A stretch of 50,193 nt of DNA from Flavobacteriales bacterium (GCA_013360395.1 JABWBQ010000017.1:1-50193); one strand, 5' to 3'; counted from the first letter of the stretch, positions 31,527-41,229 are shown. Numbers and translations: made by a program. Notes: generated from the letters alone by a model not told the origin.

Positions 31527-31543
31527 GCGGCGCAGCGGTGTTC

Positions 31544-32875
31544 TTAGTAGTGGCACTTGGCGCATTCCCAGCCACCAAGCTCCTTCACGGTGATCTTCTC
31601 GTCCTCCAGGTACTGCTTCAGCTCGCGATGGCCCAGCTTCTCGTCCTTCTCCAGGCGGGCCATGATCTCGTCGTAGTAACCGTTACCGGCCATCTTCACC
31701 TCCTTGTCCTTGTGGCACTGGATGCACCAGCCCATGGTCAGGGGGGCCCATTGCTCGGCCTGGTCCATCTGTTCATCGATGGGGCCGTGGCATTCCTGGC
31801 ATTCCAGCTTGCCCACGGCCACGTGCTGCTCGTGGCTGAAGAAGGCGAGGTCCGGCAGGTTGTGCACCTTCACCCACTGGATGGGTTTGGGGGTGCCCGT
31901 GTAGGCCATGCCGTCCCAACCGGTGGCCTCGTGGATCTTCTTGATCTCGGCGTTGCTCCACGGGTTGCGCTGCGATTCGGTCACGGCCTGGTGGCAGTTC
32001 ATGCACACGTTGGCGCTGGGGATGCCGGCATGCTTGCTCTTCTCGGCACCGCTGTGGCAGTACTGGCAGTTGATGGCCAGGTTGCCCTTGTCGGCCTTGC
32101 CCGCGTGCAGTGTGTGGTCGAAACGAATGGGCTGTTCGGGTTTGTAGTGCGCCACGGTGTCGCCGCCGTACACCCCGATGGTGAGCGCCCAGTCCCAGGC
32201 CGCCGTGATGCCCCAGGTGAGCAGCAGCAGGCCCAGCACCGAGGCGAAGACCTTGTTGTGCCAGACCCAGTTCTTGAATCCCTGCCAGGCCGTGCGGTCC
32301 GGCAGCGGGCCCTTGCCCTCGGCCTCGCGCACCGCATTGTTCAGGCTCTTGCGCACACCGCCCAGGCTCAGGGCCACCACCAGCAGCAACAGCCCGATCA
32401 CCAGCACCCAGGGCCAGAAGGACACCTCCTGCGGTTCACCGGCCGGCGCCGGGGTGCCGGCCGCAGGGGCCTTCGCCGCAGCGGGCGCGTAGTTGTCCGC
32501 GTAGTACAGCACCGCATCGATCTCCTCGTTGCTCACCGCCATGGGCGTCATCAACGCCTTGTTCCACTTGGCGAAGAGCTCGTTGGCATAGGGATTGCCG
32601 CTCTTGATCACATCGGTGCTGTTGCGCACCCAGGCATAGATGTCCCCCTTGCCCTCCCAACGGGCCCTGGCCCCCTTGAGCGCCGGACCGGTCATGTCCT
32701 TGTCCGGTTTGTGGCAGCTGGCACAGTTGCCTTTGAAGACCTTTTCCCCGGTGGCGTACAACGCAGCGTCCGCCGGCTGGGCCAGCGAAGGCGCAGCGGT
32801 CAGCGTGAGTGCTAGGACGAACAATGCGTGGAACAGCCCGGGCGAACGGAAGGAGAACCTTGATTGACGCGGCAT
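31544..32875 (-). CDS. actA: alternative complex III subunit ActA, multiheme cytochrome c with extra N-terminal heme domain
   Basis: The 443-residue protein has a signal-like N-terminus and six CxxCH motifs: C51, C270, C291, C359, C384 and C438. The first lies in a class I cytochrome-like domain (about 35-130, ending MTPMAVSNEEIDAVLYYAD), followed by an A/P-rich linker and two membrane helices (about 152-172 and 208-230). The other five form the pentaheme ActA part, with the last motif (CAKCHY) at the very C-terminus. It is the first gene of the operon and would relay electrons from ActB towards ActE or the oxidase. ATG 32875 places the signal peptide correctly. Confidence 0.94.
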   Translation of the reverse strand: MPRQSRFSFRSPGLFHALFVLALTLTAAPSLAQPADAALYATGEKVFKGNCASCHKPDKDMTGPALKGARARWEGKGDIYAWVRNSTDVIKSGNPYANELFAKWNKALMTPMAVSNEEIDAVLYYADNYAPAAAKAPAAGTPAPAGEPQEVSFWPWVLVIGLLLLVVALSLGGVRKSLNNAVREAEGKGPLPDRTAWQGFKNWVWHNKVFASVLGLLLLTWGITAAWDWALTIGVYGGDTVAHYKPEQPIRFDHTLHAGKADKGNLAINCQYCHSGAEKSKHAGIPSANVCMNCHQAVTESQRNPWSNAEIKKIHEATGWDGMAYTGTPKPIQWVKVHNLPDLAFFSHEQHVAVGKLECQECHGPIDEQMDQAEQWAPLTMGWCIQCHKDKEVKMAGNGYYDEIMARLEKDEKLGHRELKQYLEDEKITVKELGGWECAKCHY

Positions 32876-32917
32876 TCCGGACGTTTTATGAAGGGGTACC
32901 CCCTCTTTGGACCGGCG

Positions 32918-32925
32918 CAAAAATA
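32918..32925 (-). promoter_or_regulatory. -7 box (TATTTTTG) for the act-cox operon
   Basis: Exact match to TAnnTTTG, 42 bases before the actA start, in the 164-base divergent region shared with the SPOR-protein gene. No convincing -33 TTG is visible. Confidence 0.55.
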
Positions 32926-33025
32926 AACGGCGGCGCTTACCGCGAACGGGCGCCAGTCGGGGAACAGGAGCCGGTCATGTTATTTAGGATCATTCTAAAC
33001 ACGGTCGCGCTGCACAGGGCGCCAA

Positions 33026-33033
33026 TACCTTTG
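33026..33033 (+). promoter_or_regulatory. -7 box (TACCTTTG) for the SPOR-protein gene
   Basis: Exact match to TAnnTTTG, exactly 6 bases before ATG 33040, so transcription would begin at or next to the start codon. Confidence 0.65.
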
Positions 33034-33039
33034 TGCGTC

Positions 33040-33453
33040 ATGCATCGCCGCCTTGGGTCCACCTTGTTCGCCGTTCTGGTGGCGGGCTTCGTGGCCGCCC
33101 AGGACGGGGAGGACACGAGCGCGGTGCGTTGGACCGGTGAGGCGCGGGCGCTGCGTTTCCTGGCGGACTACCCCACCCTGGAGCACGTGATCGATGGCTA
33201 CCGGGTGCAGATCCACCTGGGCAGCAAGACGGACGCGGTGAAAGTGCGCGGGGCCTTTTTGCAACGGCATCCGGACGTGCCGGCCTACCTGAGCTACCTG
33301 GCGCCCAACTTCCGGATCCGGGTGGGCGACCTGCGCGACCGCGTGGAGGCTGAGCGCCTGCGCAACGAGCTGCGCGGCGAATACCCGGGTTGCTACGTGG
33401 TGCAGGACCGGATCGCCCCGCCGCCGCTCCCGGCACGTTCGCCAACGCCCTGA
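33040..33453 (+). CDS. small exported SPOR-like domain protein
   Basis: The 137-residue protein has a signal peptide (MHRRLGSTLFAVLVAGFVAAQ) and a domain of about 80 residues (VIDGYRVQIHLGSKTDAVKVRG to YVVQDRIAPPPL). Its two beta-alpha-beta units look like a SPOR domain, which binds denuded peptidoglycan at division sites. The promoter box at 33026-33033 sits six bases before ATG 33040, which rules out the longer in-frame extension starting at 32809. It ends in a proline-rich tail. The neighbour downstream is an outer-membrane protein, but a separate promoter box suggests separate transcription. Confidence 0.78.
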   Translation: MHRRLGSTLFAVLVAGFVAAQDGEDTSAVRWTGEARALRFLADYPTLEHVIDGYRVQIHLGSKTDAVKVRGAFLQRHPDVPAYLSYLAPNFRIRVGDLRDRVEAERLRNELRGEYPGCYVVQDRIAPPPLPARSPTP

Positions 33454-33460
33454 CAGGGCG
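33446..33460 (+). terminator. possible hairpin terminator over the SPOR-protein stop codon
   Basis: A 6-base stem (CGCCCT/AGGGCG) with loop GAC spans the stop codon. A second imperfect 8-base stem (33480-33501) follows in the same 176-base gap. No U-tract is present. Confidence 0.35.
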
Positions 33461-33537
33461 ATCACCTTGCGTGCAGGGTGGGTGGCGCCGTACGCCCACC
33501 CTTGGGCTTCGTTCCCTGCCGGTTCACTACCTTGGCG

Positions 33538-33545
33538 GCCCCTTC
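33538..33545 (+). promoter_or_regulatory. -7-like box (TACCTTGG) for the DUF6089 gene
   Basis: One mismatch from TAnnTTTG, with a leader of about 80 bases before ATG 33630. Confidence 0.4.
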
Positions 33546-33629
33546 GCCGGACCGCCATGGGCGGCCCGATGCCCTGTGCGCCTGGCGTGGTCCGGGGTGG
33601 TCGTCGGTCCTTCGAAGGGACAGCACCGC

Positions 33630-34604
33630 ATGCGGAACGCAGCCACCGCCCTACGCCATGTGCTGCCGGTACTGGCAGCCTGTGCCTGCGTTCCCGCCAC
33701 GGCGCAGTACTTCCGCACCACGGACTACTGGAAGACGCACCGCAACGAGATCACCATCGGGTTGGGTGCTTCCAACTTTCTGGGCGAGCTCGGCGGTCGC
33801 GACCAGATCGGCAGTTCGTTCATCTGGGACCTGGAACTGAGCCAGACGCGTCCGGCCTTCAGCATCGCCCACCGGTACTACATGCGGGAGAAGCTCTGCC
33901 TGCGCACCCAGCTGGCCTACGGGGTGCTGGCCGGGAACGACAACCTCACGGAGGAGCCCGCGCGCAAACGGCGCAACCTGTCCTTCCGCTCGGATGTCGT
34001 CGAACTGGCGATGTTCCTGGAGTACCACCCGTACACCGAGGAGCTCGGCCACCTGTACGACATCCGCGGGGTGAAGGGGCAGCGGTCCTCGCGGGTGGGT
34101 GTGTACGCTTTCCTCGGCGTGGGCGGCCTCTACTTCAACCCCAAGGCCAAGTTCAACAACGCCTGGGTGGAGCTGAAGCCGTTGCGCACCGAAGGCCAGG
34201 GCTTGGAAGGCGGTCCGGACGAATACAGCAACTTCAGTCTGTGCATCCCCATGGGCATCGGCATCCGCAAGCAGCTCACCAAGCAGCTGAGCGTGGGCCT
34301 GGAGATGCAGTACACCAAGACGTTCACCGACTACATCGACGACGTCAGCGGCACGTATTACGACAACGAGCTGGTCGCCGAGGCCAACGGGGGTGCGGGC
34401 AGCCCGTCGGGTGCCATGGCGGCCTTCCTCGCCGACCCGCAGCCCGAGCCGATGCGTTACCATGCGGGCGAACAGCGCGGCGATCCGGACGACCTGGACG
34501 CCTACCTCTTCCTGCGAGCCCATCTGCACTACAAGCTGTACAAGTACAAGACGCGCAGCAAGAAGTACCGCACGCGCCTGCGCCGCCAGAAGATCGTGTT
34601 CTGA
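33630..34604 (+). CDS. DUF6089/PorG-like outer-membrane protein
   Basis: The 324-residue protein has a signal peptide (ending ACACVPATAQ) and a barrel-like body that begins with EITIGLGASNFLGELGGRDQIG. That motif is typical of the DUF6089 outer-membrane family, which includes PorG, a component linked to type IX secretion. Later strands include YAFLGVGGLYFNPKAKF, SLCIPMGIGIRKQLTKQLSVGLEMQY and the C-terminal basic stretch KYKTRSKKYRTRLRRQKIVF. The PorG assignment is my recollection of the family and is tentative, but it would fit an organism that exports the T9SS-tagged proteins seen here. The 259 bases after it hold no gene, only the infB terminator. Confidence 0.75.
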   Translation: MRNAATALRHVLPVLAACACVPATAQYFRTTDYWKTHRNEITIGLGASNFLGELGGRDQIGSSFIWDLELSQTRPAFSIAHRYYMREKLCLRTQLAYGVLAGNDNLTEEPARKRRNLSFRSDVVELAMFLEYHPYTEELGHLYDIRGVKGQRSSRVGVYAFLGVGGLYFNPKAKFNNAWVELKPLRTEGQGLEGGPDEYSNFSLCIPMGIGIRKQLTKQLSVGLEMQYTKTFTDYIDDVSGTYYDNELVAEANGGAGSPSGAMAAFLADPQPEPMRYHAGEQRGDPDDLDAYLFLRAHLHYKLYKYKTRSKKYRTRLRRQKIVF

Positions 34605-34814
34605 GCGCGGACCGGCCGATGCGCGCCTGCCCGTGCCGCCACCGGCCGGCGGACCCCTGCGACCACTTCCCGTATGGGCCGGCCTTGAGCCCGTGACCCT
34701 GCCCCCGGTCGTCGACGCCGCAGTGCCGATGGATGGAGCGGCCATCGCTGCACCGTGCACGGCCTGATGCCGCTGGGACCGGGAGCGCGGGCAACGGCCT
34801 GTGCCATGAACGTG

Positions 34815-34843
34815 GCAGGGCCGCCCACCGGACGGCCCTGCCG
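34815..34843 (-). terminator. hairpin terminator of the rimP-nusA-infB operon
   Basis: The stem GGCAGGGCCG (34815-34824) with CGGCCCTGCC (34834-34843) lies 20 bases after the infB stop on the minus strand. No U-tract follows it. Confidence 0.65.
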
Positions 34844-34863
34844 ATGGTTCCGTGGGCCGGCGA

Positions 34864-37539
34864 TCAGCCGTCGAGGGTCTGCTTCACCTCCACGAGCTCG
34901 AAGGCCTCGATATGGTCGCCCACCTTGATGTCGTTGAACTTCTCCACGTTGAGGCCGCACTCGTAGCCGTGGGTCACCTCCTTCACGTCGTCCTTGAAGC
35001 GTTTGAGGCTGCCCAGGTCGCCGGTGTACACCACGATGCCGTCGCGGATCACGCGCACCTTGTTGGTGCGCTTGAGCTTGCCGTCGAGCACGAAGCAGCC
35101 TGCCACGGTGCCCACTTTGCTGATGCGGAAGGTCTCGCGCACCTCGGCCGTGCCGGTGACCTTCTCCACCTCCTTGGGCGCCAGCATGCCCTCCATGGCC
35201 TGCTTGATCTCTTCGATGGCGTCGTAGATGATGGAATACAGGCGGATGTCGATCTCCTCGGTCTCGGCCAGTTTGCGGGCGCCCGGGGTGGGCCGCACCT
35301 GGAAGCCGATGATGATGGCGTCCGAGGCGGTGGCCAGCAGCACGTCGCTCTCGGCGATGGGGCCCACGGCCTTGTGGATGACGTTGACCTTGATCTTCTC
35401 GGTACTGAGCTTGAGCAGCGAGTCGGTGAGGGCCTCCACCGAACCGTCCACATCGCCCTTGACGATGATGTTGAGCTCCTTGAAGTCGCCGATGGCCAAG
35501 CGGCGGCCGATCTCGTCCAGCGTGATGTGCTTGTGGGTACGGATGCCCTGCTCACGCTGCAGCTGCTGGCGGCGCGTGGCGATCTGGCGGGCCTCCCGCT
35601 CGTCCTCCAGCACATAGAAGTGGTCACCGGCATTGGGTGCCCCGTCCAGGCCCAGGATGGACACGGGCGTGGAGGGCCCGGCCTCGTTGACGGCCTGCCC
35701 GCGCTCGTTGAACATGTTGCGCACCCGCCCGCTGAACTGGCCTGCGAGCAGCACATCGCCCTTGCGCAGGGTGCCGCCCTCCACCAGGATGGTGGTGACG
35801 TAGCCGCGGCCCTGCTCCAGGGTGCTCTCGATCACCACGCCCACGGCCCGTTTGCCGGGGTCGGCCTTCAGGTCCAGCAGCTCGGCCTCCAGCAGCACCT
35901 TGTCCAACAGGTTGTCGATGCCGATGCCCTTCTTGGCACTGATCTCCTGGCTCTGGAACTTGCCGCCCCACTCCTCCACCAGGATGTTCATCTGGCTGAG
36001 CTCCTCGCGGATCTTGTCGGGGTTGGCCCCCTCCTTGTCGATCTTGTTGAGGGCGAAGACCATGGGCACCCCGGCGGCCTGGGCGTGGTTGATGGCCTCG
36101 CGCGTCTGCGGCATCACACTGTCGTCCGCCGAGATGACGATGATGGCGATGTCGGTGACCTGTGCACCGCGGGCACGCATGGCGGTGAACGCCTCGTGGC
36201 CCGGGGTGTCCAGGAAGGTGATGTGCCGGCCGCCCTTGAGCTGCACGCTGTAGGCGCCGATGTGCTGGGTGATGCCCCCGGCCTCGCCGGCCACCACATT
36301 GGCGTTGCGCACGTGGTCCAGCAAGGAGGTCTTGCCGTGGTCCACGTGTCCCATGACGGTGACGATGGGCGGGCGCGGCACCATGCGGCGCTCGTCGTCG
36401 GGTTCCACCGGGATGTTCTCCTGCACCTCGGCGCCCACGAACTCCACCTTGAAGCCGTACTCGTCGGCGATCACCGAGAGGGTCTCGGCGTCGAGGCGCT
36501 GGTTGATGCTCACCATGAGGCCCAGGCTGAAGCAGGCCTTGATGATGTCGGTGACGGGCACGCCCATCATGGAGGCCAGTTCGCTGGCGGTGACGAACTC
36601 GGTGACCTTGAGGGTCTTGCCGGCCAGTTCGCGGGCGGCCTGTTCCTCCTCGAAGCGTTGGAAGCGCTCGGCGCGCTTGTCGCGGCGGATCTTGGCGCCC
36701 TTGCTCTTGCCGCCGGTGAGGCGGGCGAGGGTCTCGCTCACCTTGCGCTTCACGGCGTTCTCGTCGAGCTCGCCGGGGCGGCCGCCGGGCCGGTTGGCCG
36801 CATCGCGCTGCTCCTGCTGCACGGCGCGGTCCACGTTCACGGGACCGGGTTTCACGATGCGTTTGCGGCGGCCGCGTTCGCCACCCTGGTCGCCCGTGCG
36901 GTCGGCCGGTTTGCGCTCCTTCTGCACGGGCAGCTCGATCTTGCCCACGGTCTTGGGGCCGGTGAGCTTCTCGGCACGGGCCCGGATAAGCTCCGGCTCG
37001 GCCGGGGCAGGCGGAGGTGCGGCGGGTGTCGGGGTGGCCGGGGGGGCGGGTGCAGCGGGAGCCGGGGGCGCCGTGTCCTTGGGGGCCTCCTCCTTGGGAG
37101 CCTTGTCGCGGGTGGCCGGGGCCTCGGCGGCTTTCTTGCGCGGGCTGAGGTCGATCTTGTCCAAGACCTTCACCGTCGGCTTTTCCACCCGGGCCTTGAT
37201 GGTCTCGGGCGCGGAGGCGGCGGTCGGGGCGGGGGCAGGCGAGGCGGGTGCGGCGGGTTCCTCGGCGGCAGGGCGCGCGGCGGTCTTCTCCGGGGCCAGG
37301 CTGATGGTCTCGCGTTCCTGCCGCAGCTGCACGGTGGCCTTGCTCTGCTCCTTGATCGCCTTGTCGGTGCCGAACTCGGCCAGCAGCAGGTCATAGAGCT
37401 CCCCGGGGAGCTTGGTGTTGGGGTTGCTCTCCACCTTGTGGCCCTTCTTCTCCAGGAACTCCAACACGGTCTGGACCGCAAGGTTGAACTCGCGGGCCAC
37501 CTTGCTCAATCGCACGCCTTTGTCCGCTGCTTCGCTCAT
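34864..37539 (-). CDS. infB: translation initiation factor IF-2
   Basis: The 891-residue GTPase places initiator tRNA on the 30S subunit and promotes subunit joining. The N-terminal domain ([30 protein letters not shown]) is followed by a long P/A/E-rich linker (about 80-300). The G domain starts near residue 395 with [12 protein letters not shown], then [12 protein letters not shown] and [11 protein letters not shown]. The C-terminal domains follow ([18 protein letters not shown] and [23 protein letters not shown]). It is the third gene of the rimP-nusA-infB unit, 44 bases after nusA, and is followed by a hairpin terminator. The length is usual for the Bacteroidota. Confidence 0.98.
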   Translation of the reverse strand: MSEAADKGVRLSKVAREFNLAVQTVLEFLEKKGHKVESNPNTKLPGELYDLLLAEFGTDKAIKEQSKATVQLRQERETISLAPEKTAARPAAEEPAAPASPAPAPTAASAPETIKARVEKPTVKVLDKIDLSPRKKAAEAPATRDKAPKEEAPKDTAPPAPAAPAPPATPTPAAPPPAPAEPELIRARAEKLTGPKTVGKIELPVQKERKPADRTGDQGGERGRRKRIVKPGPVNVDRAVQQEQRDAANRPGGRPGELDENAVKRKVSETLARLTGGKSKGAKIRRDKRAERFQRFEEEQAARELAGKTLKVTEFVTASELASMMGVPVTDIIKACFSLGLMVSINQRLDAETLSVIADEYGFKVEFVGAEVQENIPVEPDDERRMVPRPPIVTVMGHVDHGKTSLLDHVRNANVVAGEAGGITQHIGAYSVQLKGGRHITFLDTPGHEAFTAMRARGAQVTDIAIIVISADDSVMPQTREAINHAQAAGVPMVFALNKIDKEGANPDKIREELSQMNILVEEWGGKFQSQEISAKKGIGIDNLLDKVLLEAELLDLKADPGKRAVGVVIESTLEQGRGYVTTILVEGGTLRKGDVLLAGQFSGRVRNMFNERGQAVNEAGPSTPVSILGLDGAPNAGDHFYVLEDEREARQIATRRQQLQREQGIRTHKHITLDEIGRRLAIGDFKELNIIVKGDVDGSVEALTDSLLKLSTEKIKVNVIHKAVGPIAESDVLLATASDAIIIGFQVRPTPGARKLAETEEIDIRLYSIIYDAIEEIKQAMEGMLAPKEVEKVTGTAEVRETFRISKVGTVAGCFVLDGKLKRTNKVRVIRDGIVVYTGDLGSLKRFKDDVKEVTHGYECGLNVEKFNDIKVGDHIEAFELVEVKQTLDG

Positions 37540-37583
37540 TCGGTTCGCGTTGTCCTTTCGCCTTTCTCCGTGCGGTCCCCGGC

Positions 37584-38822
37584 TCAGCCTTCCAGCTCGG
37601 CCTTCAGGATCCGCACCACTTCATTGATGGTCTCCTCCTCCAGGTCGGTGCGCTTCACCAGCTCATCGACCGGGATGTCCAGCACACTGCGCGCCGTGTC
37701 GCAGCCGATGGCCTTGAGCTCGTCGAGGATCCAGTGCTCGATCTCGTCGGCGAATTCCTCCAGGTCCACATCGTCGGTGACCTCGTCGGTCTCGCGGTAC
37801 ACGTCGATCTCGTAGCCGGTGAGGCGGCTGGCCAGTTTGATGTTGTGCCCGCCCTTGCCGATGGCCAGGGCCACCTGGTCGGGCTTCATGTACACCTCGG
37901 CGCGCTTGTGCTCGGCGTCCAGTTTGATGTTGCCGATCTTGGCGGGGCTCAGGGCACGCTGGATCAGCAGCTGCTCGTTGCCGGTGTAATTGATCACGTC
38001 GATGTTCTCGTTGCGCAGCTCGCGCACGATGCCGTGGATGCGGCTGCCCTTCATGCCCACGCAGGCGCCCACCGGGTCGATGCGGTCGTCGTAGCTCTCC
38101 ACGGCCACCTTGGCGCGCTCGCCGGGCTCGCGCACGATGCGTTTGATGGTGATCAGCCCGTCGGCCACCTCGGGCACCTCCTGCTCGAACAGCTTGGCCA
38201 GGAACTCCGGCGCGGTGCGGCTCAGCACCACCACCGGCGTGTTGTTGCGCATCTCCACCTTCCACACCACGGCCCGCACGCTGTCGCCCTTTTTGAAGAA
38301 GTCGCTCTTGATCTGCTGGTCCTTGGGCAGGATCAGCTCGTTGCCCTCGTCGTCCAGGATCAGGGTCTCACGCTTCCACACCTGGTACACCTCGCCGGTC
38401 ATGATCTCGCCCACCCGCTCCTTGTACTTGTTGTAGAGGTGGTCCTTCTCCAGTTCGAGGATGCGGCTCTGCAGGTTTTGCTTCAGGCTCAGGATGTTGC
38501 GGCGGCCGAAGTCGGCGATCTTCACTTCCTGGCTCACTTCCTCGCCCACCTCGAAGTCGGGCTCGATCTTGCGGGCCTCGGCCAGCTCGATCTCCAGGTT
38601 GTCGTCCTCGCTCATGCCGTCCTCGACGATCTTGCGGTTGAGCCAGATCTCCAGGTCACCCTTGTCGGGGTTGATGATGATGTCCACGTTGGCTTCCTCG
38701 CCGAAGCGTTTCTTCACCACTCCCCTGAATACGTCCTCCAGGATGCCCATCATGGTCACCCGGTCGATGTTCTTGAGGTCCTTGAATTCCCCGAAGGATT
38801 CGATGAGGTTCACGGTGCTCAT
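37584..38822 (-). CDS. nusA: transcription termination/antitermination factor NusA
   Basis: The 412-residue protein binds RNA polymerase and nascent RNA and modulates pausing, termination and antitermination. The N-terminal domain covers about residues 1-130, an S1 domain follows ([20 protein letters not shown], about 136-200), and then two KH domains ([20 protein letters not shown] and [20 protein letters not shown]). There are no C-terminal acidic repeats, as is usual outside the Gammaproteobacteria. The gene lies 7 bases after rimP and 44 before infB. The terminator-like hairpin in the operon leader could make NusA control its own synthesis, which is an inference. Confidence 0.97.
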   Translation of the reverse strand: MSTVNLIESFGEFKDLKNIDRVTMMGILEDVFRGVVKKRFGEEANVDIIINPDKGDLEIWLNRKIVEDGMSEDDNLEIELAEARKIEPDFEVGEEVSQEVKIADFGRRNILSLKQNLQSRILELEKDHLYNKYKERVGEIMTGEVYQVWKRETLILDDEGNELILPKDQQIKSDFFKKGDSVRAVVWKVEMRNNTPVVVLSRTAPEFLAKLFEQEVPEVADGLITIKRIVREPGERAKVAVESYDDRIDPVGACVGMKGSRIHGIVRELRNENIDVINYTGNEQLLIQRALSPAKIGNIKLDAEHKRAEVYMKPDQVALAIGKGGHNIKLASRLTGYEIDVYRETDEVTDDVDLEEFADEIEHWILDELKAIGCDTARSVLDIPVDELVKRTDLEEETINEVVRILKAELEG

Positions 38823-38829
38823 GGCACGG

Positions 38830-39294
38830 TCATTTGAACTTTAGGCTGGCTTGTGTGGAAAGGATGTCGGCGAAGGGCAGTGCGAGCACCTCGGGGCCGA
38901 ACTTGTCCGGCCGGCCCTTGACCTTGCTGTGGACCAGCGGCAGCAGGTGCAGGGCGGTGCTGTCCACGGCCTCCAAACGGCCCTCCAGGGCACGCCCGTC
39001 GGCGAGCTTCACCACCACCAGGCGGCCGATGTGCTTGGTGTACTGGGCGGGCACCTTGAAGGGGCGGCCCATGCCCGGGCTGCCCACCTGCAGTTCCAGG
39101 TCGTGCCCCTGGGCGTCCAGGTCGGCGCGCAGGGCACGGTTCAGCGCAACCAGCTGCTCCAAGGTGATGGCTTGGGGGTCGTCCACCTCCACCACCACCT
39201 TGTCGCCCGGTCGCACCTCCACGTCCACCAGGAAATGGCCGGTGCCCGCCAGATGGCGCTCCACGAGTTGCCGCATGCTCCCTGCGTCGATCAT
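38830..39294 (-). CDS. rimP: ribosome maturation factor RimP
   Basis: This protein of about 154 residues assists 30S assembly. Family motifs are FLVDVEVRPGDKVVVEVDDP, LDAQGHDLELQVGSPGMGRPF (the conserved SSPG-like region) and the C-terminal KVKGRPDKFG. ATG 39294 is used here. A GTG two codons upstream (39300) is an equally possible start. It heads the conserved rimP-nusA-infB operon, with 7 bases to nusA. Its leader of about 65 bases contains a canonical terminator hairpin downstream of a promoter box. Confidence 0.93.
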   Translation of the reverse strand: MIDAGSMRQLVERHLAGTGHFLVDVEVRPGDKVVVEVDDPQAITLEQLVALNRALRADLDAQGHDLELQVGSPGMGRPFKVPAQYTKHIGRLVVVKLADGRALEGRLEAVDSTALHLLPLVHSKVKGRPDKFGPEVLALPFADILSTQASLKFK

Positions 39295-39319
39295 CGTCAC
39301 GGACGGTCGGGGAACAAAA

Positions 39320-39339
39320 AAGAGGGGCCGTCCCCTCTT
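39320..39339 (-). terminator. intrinsic terminator / possible attenuator in the rimP leader
   Basis: An 8-base stem (AAGAGGGG, 39320-39327 on the plus strand, with CCCCTCTT, 39332-39339) has a 4-base loop and is followed on the minus strand by a run of six T. It lies after the ABC transporter stop but also downstream of the TACCTTTG box at 39363-39370, so it may attenuate the rimP operon. Confidence 0.82.
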
Positions 39340-39362
39340 CCTCGCTCATCCGACTGACGGGG

Positions 39363-39370
39363 CAAAGGTA
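39363..39370 (-). promoter_or_regulatory. promoter (TTG-N19-TACCTTTG) of the rimP-nusA-infB operon
   Basis: Exact -7 box, with a TTG on the minus strand at 39390-39392, 19 bases upstream, which is the spacing known for Bacteroidota promoters. It sits directly after the stop codon of the ABC transporter. Confidence 0.68.
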
Positions 39371-39399
39371 CGCATCCGCCGCGATCGGCCAAGCGGGCC

Positions 39400-41229
39400 T
39401 CAGGCGAAGGCCTGCATGTCGCACAAGCGCCGGTAGTGGCCGCCGGCGCCGTGCAGTTGGGCATGGGTGCCCCGTTCCACGATGGCGCCGTCCACCACCA
39501 CGCAGATCTGGTCGCAGTGCTGGATGGTGCTCAGCCGGTGGGCGATCACCAGGCTGGTGCGCCCTTCCATCATCTTGAAGAGGGCATCCTGCACCAGGCG
39601 CTCGCTCTCGGTGTCCAGGGCGCTGGTGGCCTCGTCCAGGATCAGGATGGGGGGGTTCTTCAGCACGGCCCGGGCGATGGCCAGGCGTTGCTTCTGGCCG
39701 CCGCTGAGGCGGTTGCCCATGTCGCCGATGTTGGTCTGGTAGCCCTGTTCCAGCCGCATGATGAAGTCGTGCGCATTGGCGATGCGCGCCGCACGTTCGA
39801 TGTCGGCGGTGGCCACCCCGGGCTGCCCGAAGGCGATGTTGTTGGCCACCGTGTCGTTGAACAGGATGCTGTCCTGGGTCACGATGCCCATCAGGGCGCG
39901 CAGGTCCTTGAGCCGCAGGTCGCGCACGTCGATACCGTCGATGCGCACACTGCCGCCGGTGACGTCGTGGAACCGCGGGAGCAGGCCGGCGAGGGTGCTC
40001 TTGCCGCCGCCGCTGGTGCCCACCAGCGCCACGCTGCGCCCCTTGGGCAGTTCCAGGTCGATGGTGCGCAGTACGGGCCGCTCGTCGTAGGCGAAACGCA
40101 CGCCCTCGAAGGTCACCCGGTCGGCGAAGGTCGCGATGGGCCGGGCATCAGGCCGCTCCTTCACGCTGTTCTCCACGGCCAGCAGGTCGAAGATGCGTTC
40201 GGCGCTGGCGCCGCCCTTGCGGATCCAGTAATAGCCCGTGGTGAAGCTCTTGGCGGGCGCCAGCAGCTGGCTGAACAGGATGATGTAGCCGATGAAGGCC
40301 CCACCGCTCAGGGTGGCGTCCTGCCCGATCACCAGGCTGCCGCCCAGGTACACCAGCACCACCATCACCAGCGCGCCGAGGAATTCGCTGAGCGGCGAGG
40401 CCATGTCGCGCCGCCGCAAGGTGAACACGTTGAGCCGGTTGAGCATCTCGTTCTCGCGGCGGAAGCGTCGGCGCATCTGCTCCTCGCCGTTGAAGGCCTT
40501 CACCACCCGCATGCCCGTGAGGGTCTCCTCCACCGTGCTCAGCAGGTCGGCCGCCTTCTGCTGGGCGCGCAGGCCCTCCTTGCGCAGGCTCTTCCCGATG
40601 CGGCCGATCAACAGCCCGCTCAACGGCAGCAGCAGCAGGGCGATGAGGGTGAGCTTCCACGAGATCCCGATCATCAGCGCCAGGGAGAGCAGGATGGTGA
40701 GCGGCTCGCGGAACACCATCTCGATGTAGTTCATGATGCTGAACTCCACCTCCTGCACATCGCCGGTGATGCGCGCGATGGTGTTGCCCTTGCGCTCCCC
40801 GGTATGGAAGCGCATGGGCAGGTCCAGGATCTTGTCGTAGACCTCGTTGCGCAGGTCCCGCACGGCCCGGTTGCGCAAGATGCCGATGGCCCACAGGGCG
40901 AAATACCGCAGCAGGTTCTTCAGCAGGAAGCACAGGGCCACCACCACACAGATGAACACCAGGCCGCCCATCCGGCCATGCTCCTCGATGTAGGCCGCCA
41001 TGCGCCAGTTGAAGAGCTCGGGCAGCCGCTTGAGCCCCTCCACGCTCAGGCCCACGTCGGGGCGCGCGGTGGGCGGCGGCGCCTGGCCGAACAGCAGGTT
41101 GAGGAAGGGGATGAAGACCAGCAGCGACGCCAGGTGGAACACCGTGCTGCCCAGGTTGAACAACACGTTGAGCACCGCGTACCCCCGGTAGGGCCGCGCA
41201 TAACGCAGGACGCGGAAGAAGTTGCGCAT
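39400..41229 (-). CDS. MsbA-type ABC exporter (fused permease and ATPase)
   Basis: The 609-residue half-transporter has six membrane helices (about 15-330) and a C-terminal nucleotide-binding domain. Visible motifs are Walker A GTSGGGKST near residue 405, the signature LSGGQKQRLAIARA, Walker B ILILDEATSALD and the H-loop VIAHRLST. By family it exports lipids or other hydrophobic molecules as a homodimer. The lipid A flippase MsbA is the closest well-known type, but the substrate cannot be read from sequence. ATG 41229 (MRNFFRVLRYARPY) lies 31 bases after an exact TACCTTTG box. It is divergent from rbfA. Confidence 0.9.
   Translation of the reverse strand: MRNFFRVLRYARPYRGYAVLNVLFNLGSTVFHLASLLVFIPFLNLLFGQAPPPTARPDVGLSVEGLKRLPELFNWRMAAYIEEHGRMGGLVFICVVVALCFLLKNLLRYFALWAIGILRNRAVRDLRNEVYDKILDLPMRFHTGERKGNTIARITGDVQEVEFSIMNYIEMVFREPLTILLSLALMIGISWKLTLIALLLLPLSGLLIGRIGKSLRKEGLRAQQKAADLLSTVEETLTGMRVVKAFNGEEQMRRRFRRENEMLNRLNVFTLRRRDMASPLSEFLGALVMVVLVYLGGSLVIGQDATLSGGAFIGYIILFSQLLAPAKSFTTGYYWIRKGGASAERIFDLLAVENSVKERPDARPIATFADRVTFEGVRFAYDERPVLRTIDLELPKGRSVALVGTSGGGKSTLAGLLPRFHDVTGGSVRIDGIDVRDLRLKDLRALMGIVTQDSILFNDTVANNIAFGQPGVATADIERAARIANAHDFIMRLEQGYQTNIGDMGNRLSGGQKQRLAIARAVLKNPPILILDEATSALDTESERLVQDALFKMMEGRTSLVIAHRLSTIQHCDQICVVVDGAIVERGTHAQLHGAGGHYRRLCDMQAFA

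Noticed and set aside
32809-33039. N-terminal extension of the SPOR-protein gene
   Set aside because: It would cover the actA promoter region and the gene's own -7 box. The signal peptide begins at ATG 33040.
34852-37815. 987-residue plus-strand frame opposite infB
   Set aside because: infB and nusA on the minus strand are complete, and the plus frame is low-complexity antisense sequence.
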